A stretch of DNA of 64,000 nt from Aureimonas populi (GTDB lineage: Bacteria; Pseudomonadota; Alphaproteobacteria; Rhizobiales; Rhizobiaceae): positions 744,001 to 808,000 of the forward strand of contig NZ_CP072611.1 in assembly GCF_017815515.1 (NCBI RefSeq). The letters run 5' to 3'. The translations under genes and the position numbers were made by a program. The notes below the pieces were generated by a model that had not been told where the DNA came from, ran no database searches, and saw nothing but the letters and a program-made list of their open reading frames with translations. How positions within the stretch are numbered: position 1 is the stretch's first letter; the number at the start of each line of letters is the position of its first letter. Shown here piece by piece: positions 41,873-50,512 of the stretch.

Positions 41873-42628
41873 ATGAGCAAACGCCCAGGACGCCACCGCC
41901 GCCGCTACAAGCTTTCCGCCGAGCCGGACGTGATCTACGCCATCGGCGACGTGCACGGCCATCTCGACAAGCTGATCGCGCTGGAGCAGCTCATCGTCGA
42001 GGACGGCCGCGACCTGGGCAGGGTGAAGCTCATCCTCATGCTCGGCGACTATATCGACCGGGGCCCCGATTCGGCCGGAACGATCACCCATCTCATGGGG
42101 CGGCCGCCCGAGGGCTTCCACCGCCTCTGCCTGCTCGGCAACCATGACGACATGTTCCTGGAGGTGCTTGAGGGCCGCGTCGCTCCCGAGGCCCTTCTTC
42201 CCTATGGAGGGCTGGCGACCTTCGCCTCCTACGGCTGCGATCTCGAGGAGTACGAGAGCGGCCTGCGGCTGAACGGAAGGCGCCTGGCCGAGGAACTGGC
42301 CCGCACCGTGCCGGGCAGCCATGAGGGCTTCATTCGCGGCCTGCCGGTGCTCGTCGAGACACCCCGCCACGTCTTCGTGCACGCGGGGCTGCGCCCGGGC
42401 GTTCCGATAGAGGAGCAGGAGGATCGCGATCTTCTCTGGATCCGAGAACCCTTCCTCTCCCATTCGGCGCCGGCGCCGAAGATCGTCGTGCATGGCCATA
42501 CGCCCGCCGACGCGCCGACGCGCACCGCCACGCGTATCGGCGTCGATACGGGAGCCGGCTTCGAGGGCCCCCTGGCGGCCGTCCGCATCACGCGCGCGGG
42601 AGAGGCCTTTCTGCAGGTGGGAGAGTGA
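41873..42628 (+). CDS. Calcineurin-like metallophosphoesterase (PPP-type phosphatase)
   Basis: 251-residue cytosolic phosphatase with the complete dinuclear-metal motifs: GDVHGH (25-30), GDYIDRG (58-64), GNHDD (89-93), a HAGL block and VVHGHTP near the end. This matches bacterial PrpA/PrpE-like Ser/Thr-Tyr phosphatases or symmetrical Ap4A hydrolase relatives. It stands between the ExoP tyrosine kinase gene and exoY, where other species often carry a low-molecular-weight tyrosine phosphatase, so it may reverse ExoP phosphorylation. That role is inferred. The ATG at 41873 is preceded by only a weak ribosome site. Confidence 0.85.
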   Translation: MSKRPGRHRRRYKLSAEPDVIYAIGDVHGHLDKLIALEQLIVEDGRDLGRVKLILMLGDYIDRGPDSAGTITHLMGRPPEGFHRLCLLGNHDDMFLEVLEGRVAPEALLPYGGLATFASYGCDLEEYESGLRLNGRRLAEELARTVPGSHEGFIRGLPVLVETPRHVFVHAGLRPGVPIEEQEDRDLLWIREPFLSHSAPAPKIVVHGHTPADAPTRTATRIGVDTGAGFEGPLAAVRITRAGEAFLQVGE

Positions 42629-43042
42629 GACCGAGGACATCACCACGGCACAAGGCCGGCGTCCAGAGGCCGAGAGACGATTCGCTGGAGCGACGGCGCC
42701 CGGCCATCACGAGCATTGCGGCCGCGCCGACGGCCCACCCCACCGAAGACCACGGCAAATCCGGCGCCCGGGCAGGCGGACATGACCTAGCGTCATGCCG
42801 ATGCACGACAGCATTTCACACAGATACGCAGTCCCCGCGTGAAGGAGGAATGCGTCTATTTGAAGGAAGGAGGGCATCAGGCCGGGGCCGGCAGGTCCGT
42901 TTCAGCGCGCCCCCGCCGCTTAGCTTCGGAAATGAAAGGGATAATACGAGCACTTCCGCTGGCGCATTGCAGCCATGCATTATCCGAATTGCTACGAGCC
43001 ACGGACCGTGTCTAGTTTACCCAGCATTAAGGCTGGCTCCTG
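42629..43042. other. Intergenic region upstream of exoY
   Basis: 414 bases without a supported gene. The last 130 bases are A/T-richer than the surroundings and probably contain the exoYFQ promoter. A short frame beginning at 42850 has GAAGGAGGA almost touching its ATG but encodes no recognisable protein and runs into exoY. Confidence 0.5.
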
Positions 43043-43765
43043 ATGAGCAAGGACCGGGGTAAAAACATGGACCGGGCAAGCAGCTTGTCGAATTCAATCG
43101 ATCCAAAGGTCGCGCAGGCCATGACGGCCGGACATCCGGAAGTGCGGTGCCGGACGGACAATGGCTGGAAACGCGGTTTCGATATCGTCGCGGCGCTCAG
43201 CGCGCTCGTCATTCTCTCGCCGCTGCTGCTTCTGATCGCGGCGATCGTCAAGCTGACCGATGGCGGCAGCGTGTTCTACGGCCATTCCCGAGTGGGGCGC
43301 CGGGGCGGGATGTTCCGCTGCTGGAAATTCCGCACGATGGTGGAGAATGGCGACGAGGTGCTGCAGGCTCACTTGCAGTCCGACCCCGCCGCCGCGTTGG
43401 AATGGGAGGCGACGCGCAAGCTCCAGTCCGACCCGCGCGTGACGCGCATCGGCGCCGTGCTCCGCAAGCTCAGCCTCGATGAGCTTCCCCAGCTCTTCAA
43501 CATTCTCGTCGGCGACATGAGCGTCGTGGGCCCCCGCCCGGTGACGACGGACGAGCTGCGCTATTACGGTGTCCACCTCGGCTGCTACCTGCGTGCGCGG
43601 CCGGGCCTGACCGGACTGTGGCAGATCAGCGGCCGCAACGACGTCTCCTATGACGAGCGTGTCTCGTTCGACCGGCGCTATGTCGAAAACTGGACCTTCG
43701 TCGGCGACGTGGCTATCATCGTGCGAACGGTTCCGGCGGTCTGCCTTTCCCGGGGAAGCTACTGA
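43043..43765 (+). CDS. exoY: Undecaprenyl-phosphate sugar-1-phosphate transferase (ExoY)
   Basis: 240-residue initiating transferase that places the first sugar phosphate (galactose in succinoglycan) on undecaprenyl phosphate. One membrane helix near residues 50-70 (IVAALSALVILSPLLLLIAA), then the conserved cytoplasmic block: SRVGRRGGMFRCWKFRTM, LRKLSLDELPQLFNILVGDM, SVVGPRP and RPGLTGLWQISGR. AAGG lies 6 bases before ATG 43043; ATG 43067 is a second option. Its stop overlaps the exoF start as TGATG. Missing extra N-terminal helices place it with ExoY rather than WbaP. Confidence 0.95.
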   Translation: MSKDRGKNMDRASSLSNSIDPKVAQAMTAGHPEVRCRTDNGWKRGFDIVAALSALVILSPLLLLIAAIVKLTDGGSVFYGHSRVGRRGGMFRCWKFRTMVENGDEVLQAHLQSDPAAALEWEATRKLQSDPRVTRIGAVLRKLSLDELPQLFNILVGDMSVVGPRPVTTDELRYYGVHLGCYLRARPGLTGLWQISGRNDVSYDERVSFDRRYVENWTFVGDVAIIVRTVPAVCLSRGSY

Positions 43766-45006
43766 TGCCAAACCGCGATATCGCGGGCACTATCGCAGCA
43801 CTCATGGCGCTGGCGACCGTTCTGACGGCTGCAACCGCCTCGGCGCAGGAGCAGTATCGGCTCGGCCCCATGGATATCGTGCGCCTGCGCGTATCCGAGT
43901 GGCAGACGTCGACCGGGACGTTCCGCGACTGGTCGTCCGTGAGCGGCGAGTATTCGGTCGGCGCCGACGGCACAGTCTCTGTGCCGTTCGTCGGGGAGAT
44001 CCGGGCCGACGGCCGCACGACGGCGGAACTGGCAAAGACGGTCGGCGACGGTCTCCAGCAGCGCTTCGGCCTTGCGGACAGGCCGGATGCGGCCGTCGAG
44101 ATCGGCACCTATCGCCCCATCTACGTGGTGGGAGACGTGCAAAACCCGGGCGCCCACCCGTTCGCGCCCGACCTCTCCGTGGTCAAGGCCATCAGCCTTT
44201 CGGGCGGCCAGCGCCGGGGCCCGGATGCAGGCATGCGGGTAGAGCGCGACGTGATGCGCGCGCGCGGCGAACTCGACGTCCTGACCGTGGAGAACCACCG
44301 GCTGATCATGCGGCGGCTTCGCCTGCAGGCCGAGCTCGACGGAAGCGACACGCTGGAGATGCCGGAAGAACTGGCCGGCATCCCTCGCGCCGACGCCCTT
44401 CTGGCCGACGAGCAGGCGATCATGCAGGCGAACCGCGAAAGGATCGAGCTCCAGAACCGTTCGCTGAACGATCTGAAAGTGCTGCTCGCCAGCGAGGTGG
44501 AAGCGCTCGCGGGCAAACGTGAGACGGTGGAGCGGCAGGTTACGCTGACCCGCGCCGATCTGGAAAATGTCGGTTCGCTGGCCTCCCGGGGCCTTGTCGT
44601 CAACACCCGCGTGTCGGACCTCGAACGGCGCCTCGCCGAATATGAAAGCCAGTTGCTCGATATCGACACGGCTTCCTTGCGCGCACGCCAGGACATCAGC
44701 CGCGCCGACCAGGATCTGATCCGCCTGCAGAACGACCGCAGGGCGGAGCTGACGGTGGAAAAGCGCGCGACCGACGCCGAGCTGGAGGCGAATGATCCGG
44801 AGCGGCGCACCCAGCGCGCGCTGATCGAGGAGGCGCTGCTCTTTGCTCCGACGGCCGGCAGCATGAACGATCCCTCGCGCTACTCCTACACGATCGTGCG
44901 CACCGTGAACGGCGAACCGGCCGAGTTCTCCGCGCTGGAGACGACGCCCCTGCGGCCCGGCGATGTCGTGAAAGTCACCTATACACCGCCGGTCGACGCA
45001 TTCTAG
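43765..45006 (+). CDS. exoF: Outer-membrane polysaccharide export protein (ExoF)
   Basis: 413 residues with a signal peptide (cleavage near ASA/Q). Polysaccharide export domain at the start (YRLGPMDIVRLRVSEW, SVGADGTVSVPFVGEI, YVVGDVQNPGAHPF), a long helical and coiled-coil middle (about 150-340), and a soluble-ligand-binding-like end (TPLRPGDVVKVTYTPPV). This is the ExoF form, larger than simple Wza and without an obvious lipobox Cys. It makes the periplasmic and outer-membrane export channel with ExoP. Confidence 0.93.
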   Translation: MPNRDIAGTIAALMALATVLTAATASAQEQYRLGPMDIVRLRVSEWQTSTGTFRDWSSVSGEYSVGADGTVSVPFVGEIRADGRTTAELAKTVGDGLQQRFGLADRPDAAVEIGTYRPIYVVGDVQNPGAHPFAPDLSVVKAISLSGGQRRGPDAGMRVERDVMRARGELDVLTVENHRLIMRRLRLQAELDGSDTLEMPEELAGIPRADALLADEQAIMQANRERIELQNRSLNDLKVLLASEVEALAGKRETVERQVTLTRADLENVGSLASRGLVVNTRVSDLERRLAEYESQLLDIDTASLRARQDISRADQDLIRLQNDRRAELTVEKRATDAELEANDPERRTQRALIEEALLFAPTAGSMNDPSRYSYTIVRTVNGEPAEFSALETTPLRPGDVVKVTYTPPVDAF

Positions 45007-45021
45007 GCGCGCGCCGCCACG

Positions 45022-46311
45022 ATGCGTATCGCCCGCAGCTCCCTCTTCGACCCGACGAGCAATGGCCTTTACGCGGCGACGGCCGTTGCGCTCTCGCTCT
45101 TCGTCTTCGCCTATTCGAGCCGGTTCGGGCCGGTCGCCATCCTGGTCTATTACGGGCTCTGGCTGCCGCTCATCGCTCTCGATCCGCGCGCGATCATCGG
45201 TCGGGCGCGAGACCTCGTCGTGCCGGGCATCTTCGTGCTCGTGCTCGTCAGCTCGACCCTGTGGTCGGCGGCGCCGGGCGTCAGCCTGCGCGGTTCCGTC
45301 CAGTTCGCCACACATGCGCTCTGCATCCTCGTCGCCGCCCGCGTCGTCAGCCTGCGCTCGCTGACGCGCGGCGTCCTCGTCGGCACGGCCATCGTCACGG
45401 TCTATTCGCTCATCTTCGGCTATTCGGCCTACGACGCGATGGACGGCAGCTACACCTTCGTGGGCGCCTTCGGCTCGAAAAACCAGCTCGGCCTCTACTG
45501 CTCGCTCGGCATCTTCTTCGCCATGCTCTCGGTCTTCGTGATGCGCGAGCCGCTGCTCATCCGCGCGGGCTCCGTGCTGCTGGCAGCCCTGTTCGCCCTG
45601 GTCCTCGATGCGAGCCGCTCGGCCACGTCCTCGATTGCACTTGCGGTGGCGATCATGGTCTTCCTGGCCTTGATCGCGCTCTTGCGGTTCGGCCCCATGT
45701 TTCGCATGTTCGTCGTCGTGCTCCTGCTGCCGGCGAGCGCCCTCGTGGCCTTGGCGGCCTACCGGCTGGGCGCGGTGGAGCTGATCCTGGCCGCCTTCGG
45801 GAAGGACCCGACTCTCACCGGCCGCACCTATCTCTGGGAGATCGGCCTTCAGTCCTTCTACCAGATGCCTCTCGCGGGCATCGGATATCTGGCCTACTGG
45901 GTTCCCGGCTTCCCGGAAGCGGAAATGCTGTGGGCGGAATTCTTCATCACCGCCCGCACCGGCTTCCATTTCCACAACACCATCATCCAGGCGCTGGTGG
46001 ATGTGGGGATCGTCGGAACGGTGCCGCTGGTGATCATCGTGCTCTCCACGCTCTACCGGTCGCTGAAAGGCAGCGTCTCGCGCCGCAGCACGGCGGATGC
46101 CTGCCTCTTCGCGCTCATGGTCATGTTCACCATACGCTCCTTCTCCGAGGTGGACTTCTTCTACCAATACTCGCTCGGCTCGTTCATCCTCCTCTACTCC
46201 TACATCAAGCTCGGCTCGGCCGGTTCCGCGCGCCAGCCGGTCGAGCACCGCCGGCCCTACGCGCCGGCGGCGCCGGCCCCTTTGGGAAGGCTGTCGCCTT
46301 CTTCTTCGTGA
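45022..46311 (+). CDS. exoQ: Exopolysaccharide polymerase (ExoQ, Wzy-like)
   Basis: 429-residue inner-membrane protein with about ten hydrophobic helices and the O-antigen-ligase/polymerase loop GKDPTLTGRTYLWEIGLQSF (about 262-281), followed by a periplasmic stretch ending HFHNTIIQALVDVGIVG. It joins repeat units on the outer face of the membrane. It lies 15 bases after exoF, completing a Y-F-Q operon as in rhizobia. The C-terminal tail is Pro/Ala-rich and cytoplasmic. Confidence 0.92.
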   Translation: MRIARSSLFDPTSNGLYAATAVALSLFVFAYSSRFGPVAILVYYGLWLPLIALDPRAIIGRARDLVVPGIFVLVLVSSTLWSAAPGVSLRGSVQFATHALCILVAARVVSLRSLTRGVLVGTAIVTVYSLIFGYSAYDAMDGSYTFVGAFGSKNQLGLYCSLGIFFAMLSVFVMREPLLIRAGSVLLAALFALVLDASRSATSSIALAVAIMVFLALIALLRFGPMFRMFVVVLLLPASALVALAAYRLGAVELILAAFGKDPTLTGRTYLWEIGLQSFYQMPLAGIGYLAYWVPGFPEAEMLWAEFFITARTGFHFHNTIIQALVDVGIVGTVPLVIIVLSTLYRSLKGSVSRRSTADACLFALMVMFTIRSFSEVDFFYQYSLGSFILLYSYIKLGSAGSARQPVEHRRPYAPAAPAPLGRLSPSSS

Positions 46312-46398
46312 CGATCCGATCGTCGCCCCTATCGGCATGGGCGCGGGCCGGGGGCTCGGCCGTGGCGTGCCTGGAACGCGCCGACCAAGGAGACTGGA

Positions 46399-47391
46399 TT
46401 GCAGACCCCTGAGAACGGCAAGACCATACTTCTCTTCTTCCGCAAGGCGGGGCCGAGCGACAAGCGCAGTTTCAGCCGCATCGCCAAGGACGCCATCCGG
46501 CCGATCTACAAGCGGCTGGTGAACGGCCAGAGCCAGACGGGCTTCGACGTCTCCTTCACCATGCTGGTGGAAGCGCTTCGATCGACCGGCCACGACGTTC
46601 GCGTGAACGATTACGAGACGGCGGAACGACACCCGGACTATCCCGTCGGGCTCGTCGGCTCCACGGCGCTGCTCGATGGATGGACCCTGCCCAATCCCGC
46701 CCTTCTCGGCCCCTCGCTGCACGATCACCCCGGCATGGCTCGCGACCTGTTCGCCGATGGGCGATTCCGCAAGCTGCTCGTCCTCTCCGACTGGACGATG
46801 GATCTCTACGAGAGCCATTATCCCGGCCGGTGCATCAAATGGTTCGCGGGCTTCGACATCGACGAGTGGCCGGACCGGGCCAAGCGCCCGAAGACGATCG
46901 ACTTCATCCTCTACGACAAGATCCGGTGGGCGCAGCATGTCGCGCAACCGCTCTTCGTGCAGCCCATCCTCGCGGCGCTGGAAAGCCGGGGCCTCTCGGT
47001 CAGGGTCCTGCGATACGGCAAGCATCATCACTCGCGCTATCTCCAGAGCCTCGACGAGGCCCGCGCCCTGCTGTTCCTCTGCGAACACGAGACGCAGGGG
47101 CTCGCCTATCAGGAGGCGCTCGCCTCCAACATACCCGTGCTCGCCTGGGATCGCGGCTTCTGGGGCGATCCGATCTGGGAGTGGTTCGGCGACCGGGTGA
47201 AGGCGTCCTCGGTTCCTTATTTCTCGCCCGATTGCGGCATGACCTTTGCCAAGCTGGACGAGTTCGACGAGACGCTCGACGCCTTCATGAGCCGCATCGC
47301 CGATTTCGCGCCCCGACGCTTCGTGGCAGAGCGACTCAGCCGCGAGGAGAGCGCCCGCATCTACCGGGATGCCTATTTCGGCATCGCATGA
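46399..47391 (+). CDS. Glycosyltransferase, GT-B fold, TTG start
   Basis: 330 residues. The C-terminal half has the nucleotide-sugar-binding pattern of family-4-like transferases: VLRYGKHHHSRYLQSLDEAR, LLFLCEHETQGLAYQEALAS and NIPVLAWDRGFWGDP. The N-terminal half is divergent (TILLFFRKAGPSDKRSFSRI). The start is TTG 46399: AAGGAG lies exactly 6 bases before it and no ATG or GTG is near, so this rare start is well supported. It sits after exoQ with an 87-base gap. The donor sugar is unknown; with Ugd nearby, a glucuronosyltransferase is one option. Confidence 0.75.
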   Translation: MQTPENGKTILLFFRKAGPSDKRSFSRIAKDAIRPIYKRLVNGQSQTGFDVSFTMLVEALRSTGHDVRVNDYETAERHPDYPVGLVGSTALLDGWTLPNPALLGPSLHDHPGMARDLFADGRFRKLLVLSDWTMDLYESHYPGRCIKWFAGFDIDEWPDRAKRPKTIDFILYDKIRWAQHVAQPLFVQPILAALESRGLSVRVLRYGKHHHSRYLQSLDEARALLFLCEHETQGLAYQEALASNIPVLAWDRGFWGDPIWEWFGDRVKASSVPYFSPDCGMTFAKLDEFDETLDAFMSRIADFAPRRFVAERLSREESARIYRDAYFGIA

Positions 47392-47507
47392 GGTAAGGCG
47401 CGGACCGGGGGCAAGCCACGGCGTCACCGCCTGGCGGCAAGACCGAGGACGACCGGAAGACCGCCAGGGCGAACGGCGGTTTCTCGGACAGGCTTTGAGG
47501 AAATGGC

Positions 47508-48581
47508 ATGAAAATCCTGCTGGCGACGGCGCATCCTTATATTCCCGAGATCGCCGGAGGCGCGCAGTCGAGCACGCACGACCTGGCGAGCGAATTCGTC
47601 CATCGCGGCCATGAGGTCAGCGTCCTTTCCGGGCTGATCGGAATCGGATGGCGCGGGCTGCGAAGCCGCCTGGCGCTGAAGCTCGGCCCGAAGAAATATG
47701 TCGTCGACGCGGGGCCGGGATACCCCGTGTACCGGGCGTGGTTCGCCTGGGACGTGGCGGCGGAGGTGGCCGAGCGCGTGGGCGCGGAGGCCATCGTGCT
47801 CCAGTCGGGCTTTCCGGTGAGGATGGCAAAAGCGCTGGAAGGGGTGAGCGGCGCCCTCTCCATCTACCTGCGCAATGTGGAGCTGGAAGACCTCGGGGGT
47901 GATCTGCGCGAGCTGGAGGGCGTCTCCTACATCGCCAACTCGAGCTTCACGGCCACGCGTTTCAACGAGATGTTCGGCATCCACCCGAAGGTGGTCTACC
48001 CGCTGATCCGGCGCGAGAACTACGAGACCGAAACGAGCCGCGAGAACGTCACCTTCATCAACCCGCATCCGCACAAAGGCCTCGACGTGGCGCTCTCGAT
48101 CGCCGAACGCTGCCCGGAAATTCCTTTCGTCTTCGTGGAGGCATGGACCCTGGAGCCGGACGAGAAGAGCTATCTGATGAAGCATCTCGCCCGGTTGCCG
48201 AACGTCACCCTCAGGCCACCGACGCGCGACATGAAATCCGTCTACGGGAAGGCAAGGATCGTGCTGGCGCCGAGCCAGTGGGAGGAGGCGTTCGGGCGCA
48301 TTGCGGTGGAGGCGCATTTCAGCGGCATTCCGCTCGTCGCCTCGCGCTGCGGCGGGCTGCCTGAAGCAGTCGGCCCGGGCGGCATCCTGCTCGATCCCAA
48401 GGCGCCGGCCGAGCTGTGGGCCGAGGCCGTCAAGCGCCTGTGGCACGACCATGACTTCTACGAGGAGACGTCCAAGGCGGCACGGCTCTATTCGCACCGC
48501 CCGGAGATGAACAGGGCCGACCAGATCGACGCCCTGCTTTCCGTCTTCGGCCGGCAGGATGGCGCGCGAGCGCCCGTTTGA
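47508..48581 (+). CDS. Family 4 glycosyltransferase
   Basis: 357 residues. GT-B fold: KILLATAHPYIPEIAGGAQS start with the acceptor-side GG motif, HRGHEVSVLSGL, then NPHPHKGLDVALSIAERCP, PPTRDMKSVYGKARIVLAPS and WEEAFGRIAVEAHFSGIPLV with the conserved E-x7-E at the donor site (E in EEAFGR and VEAH). Retaining transferase for a hexose or uronic acid in the polysaccharide; sugar not predictable. It is convergent with the minus-strand transferases. Confidence 0.88.
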   Translation: MKILLATAHPYIPEIAGGAQSSTHDLASEFVHRGHEVSVLSGLIGIGWRGLRSRLALKLGPKKYVVDAGPGYPVYRAWFAWDVAAEVAERVGAEAIVLQSGFPVRMAKALEGVSGALSIYLRNVELEDLGGDLRELEGVSYIANSSFTATRFNEMFGIHPKVVYPLIRRENYETETSRENVTFINPHPHKGLDVALSIAERCPEIPFVFVEAWTLEPDEKSYLMKHLARLPNVTLRPPTRDMKSVYGKARIVLAPSQWEEAFGRIAVEAHFSGIPLVASRCGGLPEAVGPGGILLDPKAPAELWAEAVKRLWHDHDFYEETSKAARLYSHRPEMNRADQIDALLSVFGRQDGARAPV

Positions 48582-48621
48582 GAAGCCTTGCCGGCCGCTC
48601 GGCTCGCGTGGCGCCGAAGCG

Positions 48622-49500
48622 CTACGAGCGATAAGGCGGCCGGCCCGCCGAAAGCCGCAGGACTTCGAAATGGGCGGCCAGCATCAGGACCCCGATCACG
48701 CCGATCACGCCCATTTTGGCCCAGCTTTCCATGTTTGAACGGATCGTCCAGCGTGCCTGATCCATCGCTTCGCGCGTGAACCGCCAGATGGGTTCGGCCG
48801 GTCCCTTCGCGCTCATGTCGTCGAGTTGCCAGCGGCCGCCCACGACCCTGCGGCGCTTGCGAACGAGCTCGCGAAGCGTCGCCCGCGTCGGATGGCCCAC
48901 GATCATCTCCGGCACATAGACGAGCTCGTGCCCCGCCGCGACCATCCGCCGGGAGCACTCCACGTCTCCGCCCGAGAGAACCTCCTGGTTGAAGCCGCCG
49001 ATGGCGCGCAGATCGTCCCGCCGGCACAGCCAGTTGGCGGTGACGCAATGGCCGAACTCGACATTGACCTTCTGGTTGAAGGCCGTCAGCTCCTCGTAGC
49101 GGGCGCCGAAGAGCCCGGCCCCCTCCTCGCGGAACAGCGCGACATGGCCGGCATAGAGGCCCGCCTCGGGGCGGCGCTCGATGACGGCCAGCGCTTGCGC
49201 CACCCATTCGCGGTCGGGCACGCAATCCCCGTCCGTGAAGAGCACATACTCGCCCCGCGCCACCGCGAGCGCGCGGTTGCGCGCGCGGTAGGAGCCGGGA
49301 AGCGGTTCGGACAGAAGGGTGACGAAATCGAACTTGCGCACCGCCTCGGCCGTGCCGTCCGTCGATCCGTTGTCCACCACGATCACCTCGAAGCGCTCGC
49401 GCGGCGCGCTCTGCCCGGCAATCGCCTCAAGCGTCATGGCAATGCGGCGCTCGCAGTTCCAGGCCGGGATGATGATGGTGAGAAAGGGGTCGGATTCCAT
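48622..49500 (-). CDS. Family 2 glycosyltransferase with a C-terminal membrane helix
   Basis: 292 residues. FLTIIIPAWNCERRIAMTLE, VIVVDNGSTDGTAEAV, YRARNRALAVARGEYVLFTD and DGDCVPDREW (DxD). GGDVECSRRMVAAGHEL supplies the acceptor-side ED-like motif, and a C-terminal helix is formed by MGVIGVIGVLMLAAHF. It is the third gene of a minus-strand group behind exoT. Confidence 0.87.
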   Translation of the reverse strand: MESDPFLTIIIPAWNCERRIAMTLEAIAGQSAPRERFEVIVVDNGSTDGTAEAVRKFDFVTLLSEPLPGSYRARNRALAVARGEYVLFTDGDCVPDREWVAQALAVIERRPEAGLYAGHVALFREEGAGLFGARYEELTAFNQKVNVEFGHCVTANWLCRRDDLRAIGGFNQEVLSGGDVECSRRMVAAGHELVYVPEMIVGHPTRATLRELVRKRRRVVGGRWQLDDMSAKGPAEPIWRFTREAMDQARWTIRSNMESWAKMGVIGVIGVLMLAAHFEVLRLSAGRPPYRS

Positions 49501-49598
49501 GGATTCAAATCACCCTTCGGTCGGCGCTGCCCCCGCGGACGGGACGACGCACGAGAACTCCCCGCGCGGCGCCCGGCCTTCCGGGATATGAAACGGTG

Positions 49599-50456
49599 TT
49601 ACGGAACAAGCCCGTAGGCCTCTTCCATGCTCCGAATCTGAATGTTGTTCTGGTCCTTGTAGACATTCTCATGAAACAGGGCGACCGACTGGGACTGGGG
49701 CCAGGAGAGAATATGGAACCTGGCTTCCGCCTGAATCTGCGGGGTGCCGGCCAGCCGGGCCATCCAGAAGAACCAGATGTCGTCCCCTTGCGGGCACAAT
49801 CTCATGAAGGCCGCCTCGTCCAGCACGGCGTCCGCAAATCCGTTCGGCGGGTAGAGGACGCCGCCGACGCCGGTCGGGAAAATCCGCGTCTCGTCCGATG
49901 GCGCGCGGATATGGGACGTTTGCAGGTCCCATTCCAGATAGGGCAAGGCGCGCCCCGAAGCGTCCAGCCTCAGAAGATGGGCTCGGCCCGCGACCACATG
50001 GGGGCCGTGGGCGTAGACTTGCGAGACGAGGCCCTCCAGCCAGTGGGGCGGATAGTAGACGTCGTCGTCGGCGGTCACGAAATAGGACGGCCCGAAAGCG
50101 TGGAGCGCCGGTATCAGCTTCTTGTAGGAGCGCAGATCCGCGCATGTGCGGATCTCCAGCCCGAACGCCTTCAGCGACAGGACTTCGGGCGGAAGCTCGG
50201 CGAGGTCGCCTTCCGCGATCCACAGAATCGTCCTGTCGGGCCGGATCGTCTGGTCCAGAAGGCTCCTGATCGTCGATCCCAGCGTGGGGAAGCGAAGGGG
50301 ATAGGATGTCAGCGTCACGATGAGCGGCGCATCCAGCGTGTGGGGCTTGCGCTCGGCGAGGGTCGGAAACCGGGAAACGGCGTCGATCGCCTCGCGCAGG
50401 CGACGCTTGTGCGCCCGCTCCGCAAACCATTGCTGTATTCTCCAGACGCCACGCAC
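49599..50456 (-). CDS. Glycosyltransferase, GT-A type
   Basis: 285 residues. LIVTLTSYPLRFPTLGSTIR and SLLDQTIRPDRTILWIAEGD open a GT-A fold, followed by the DxD motif in YFVTADDDVYYPPHWLEGL and the later HENVYKDQNN segment. This matches the uncharacterised glycosyltransferases found in capsule and exopolysaccharide loci. It lies between exoT and the family-2 transferase on the same strand; donor unknown. Confidence 0.78.
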   Translation of the reverse strand: MRGVWRIQQWFAERAHKRRLREAIDAVSRFPTLAERKPHTLDAPLIVTLTSYPLRFPTLGSTIRSLLDQTIRPDRTILWIAEGDLAELPPEVLSLKAFGLEIRTCADLRSYKKLIPALHAFGPSYFVTADDDVYYPPHWLEGLVSQVYAHGPHVVAGRAHLLRLDASGRALPYLEWDLQTSHIRAPSDETRIFPTGVGGVLYPPNGFADAVLDEAAFMRLCPQGDDIWFFWMARLAGTPQIQAEARFHILSWPQSQSVALFHENVYKDQNNIQIRSMEEAYGLVP

Positions 50457-50512
50457 GGTCGTTACCCTGTCCTTTTACGTCGCATGATGAAGCATGAGAG
50501 GCGCGCGGCGTC

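Noticed and set aside
42850-43062. Short plus-strand frame before exoY with GAAGGAGGA next to its ATG
   Set aside because: The purine block is too close to the ATG for normal initiation, the peptide is low in complexity, and it overlaps exoY.
43759-47427. Minus-strand frame of over 1200 codons opposite exoF-exoQ and a glycosyltransferase
   Set aside because: No recognisable domain. Its residues are those expected from the reverse complement of high-GC genes; the plus strand has clear ExoF, ExoQ and glycosyltransferase motifs.
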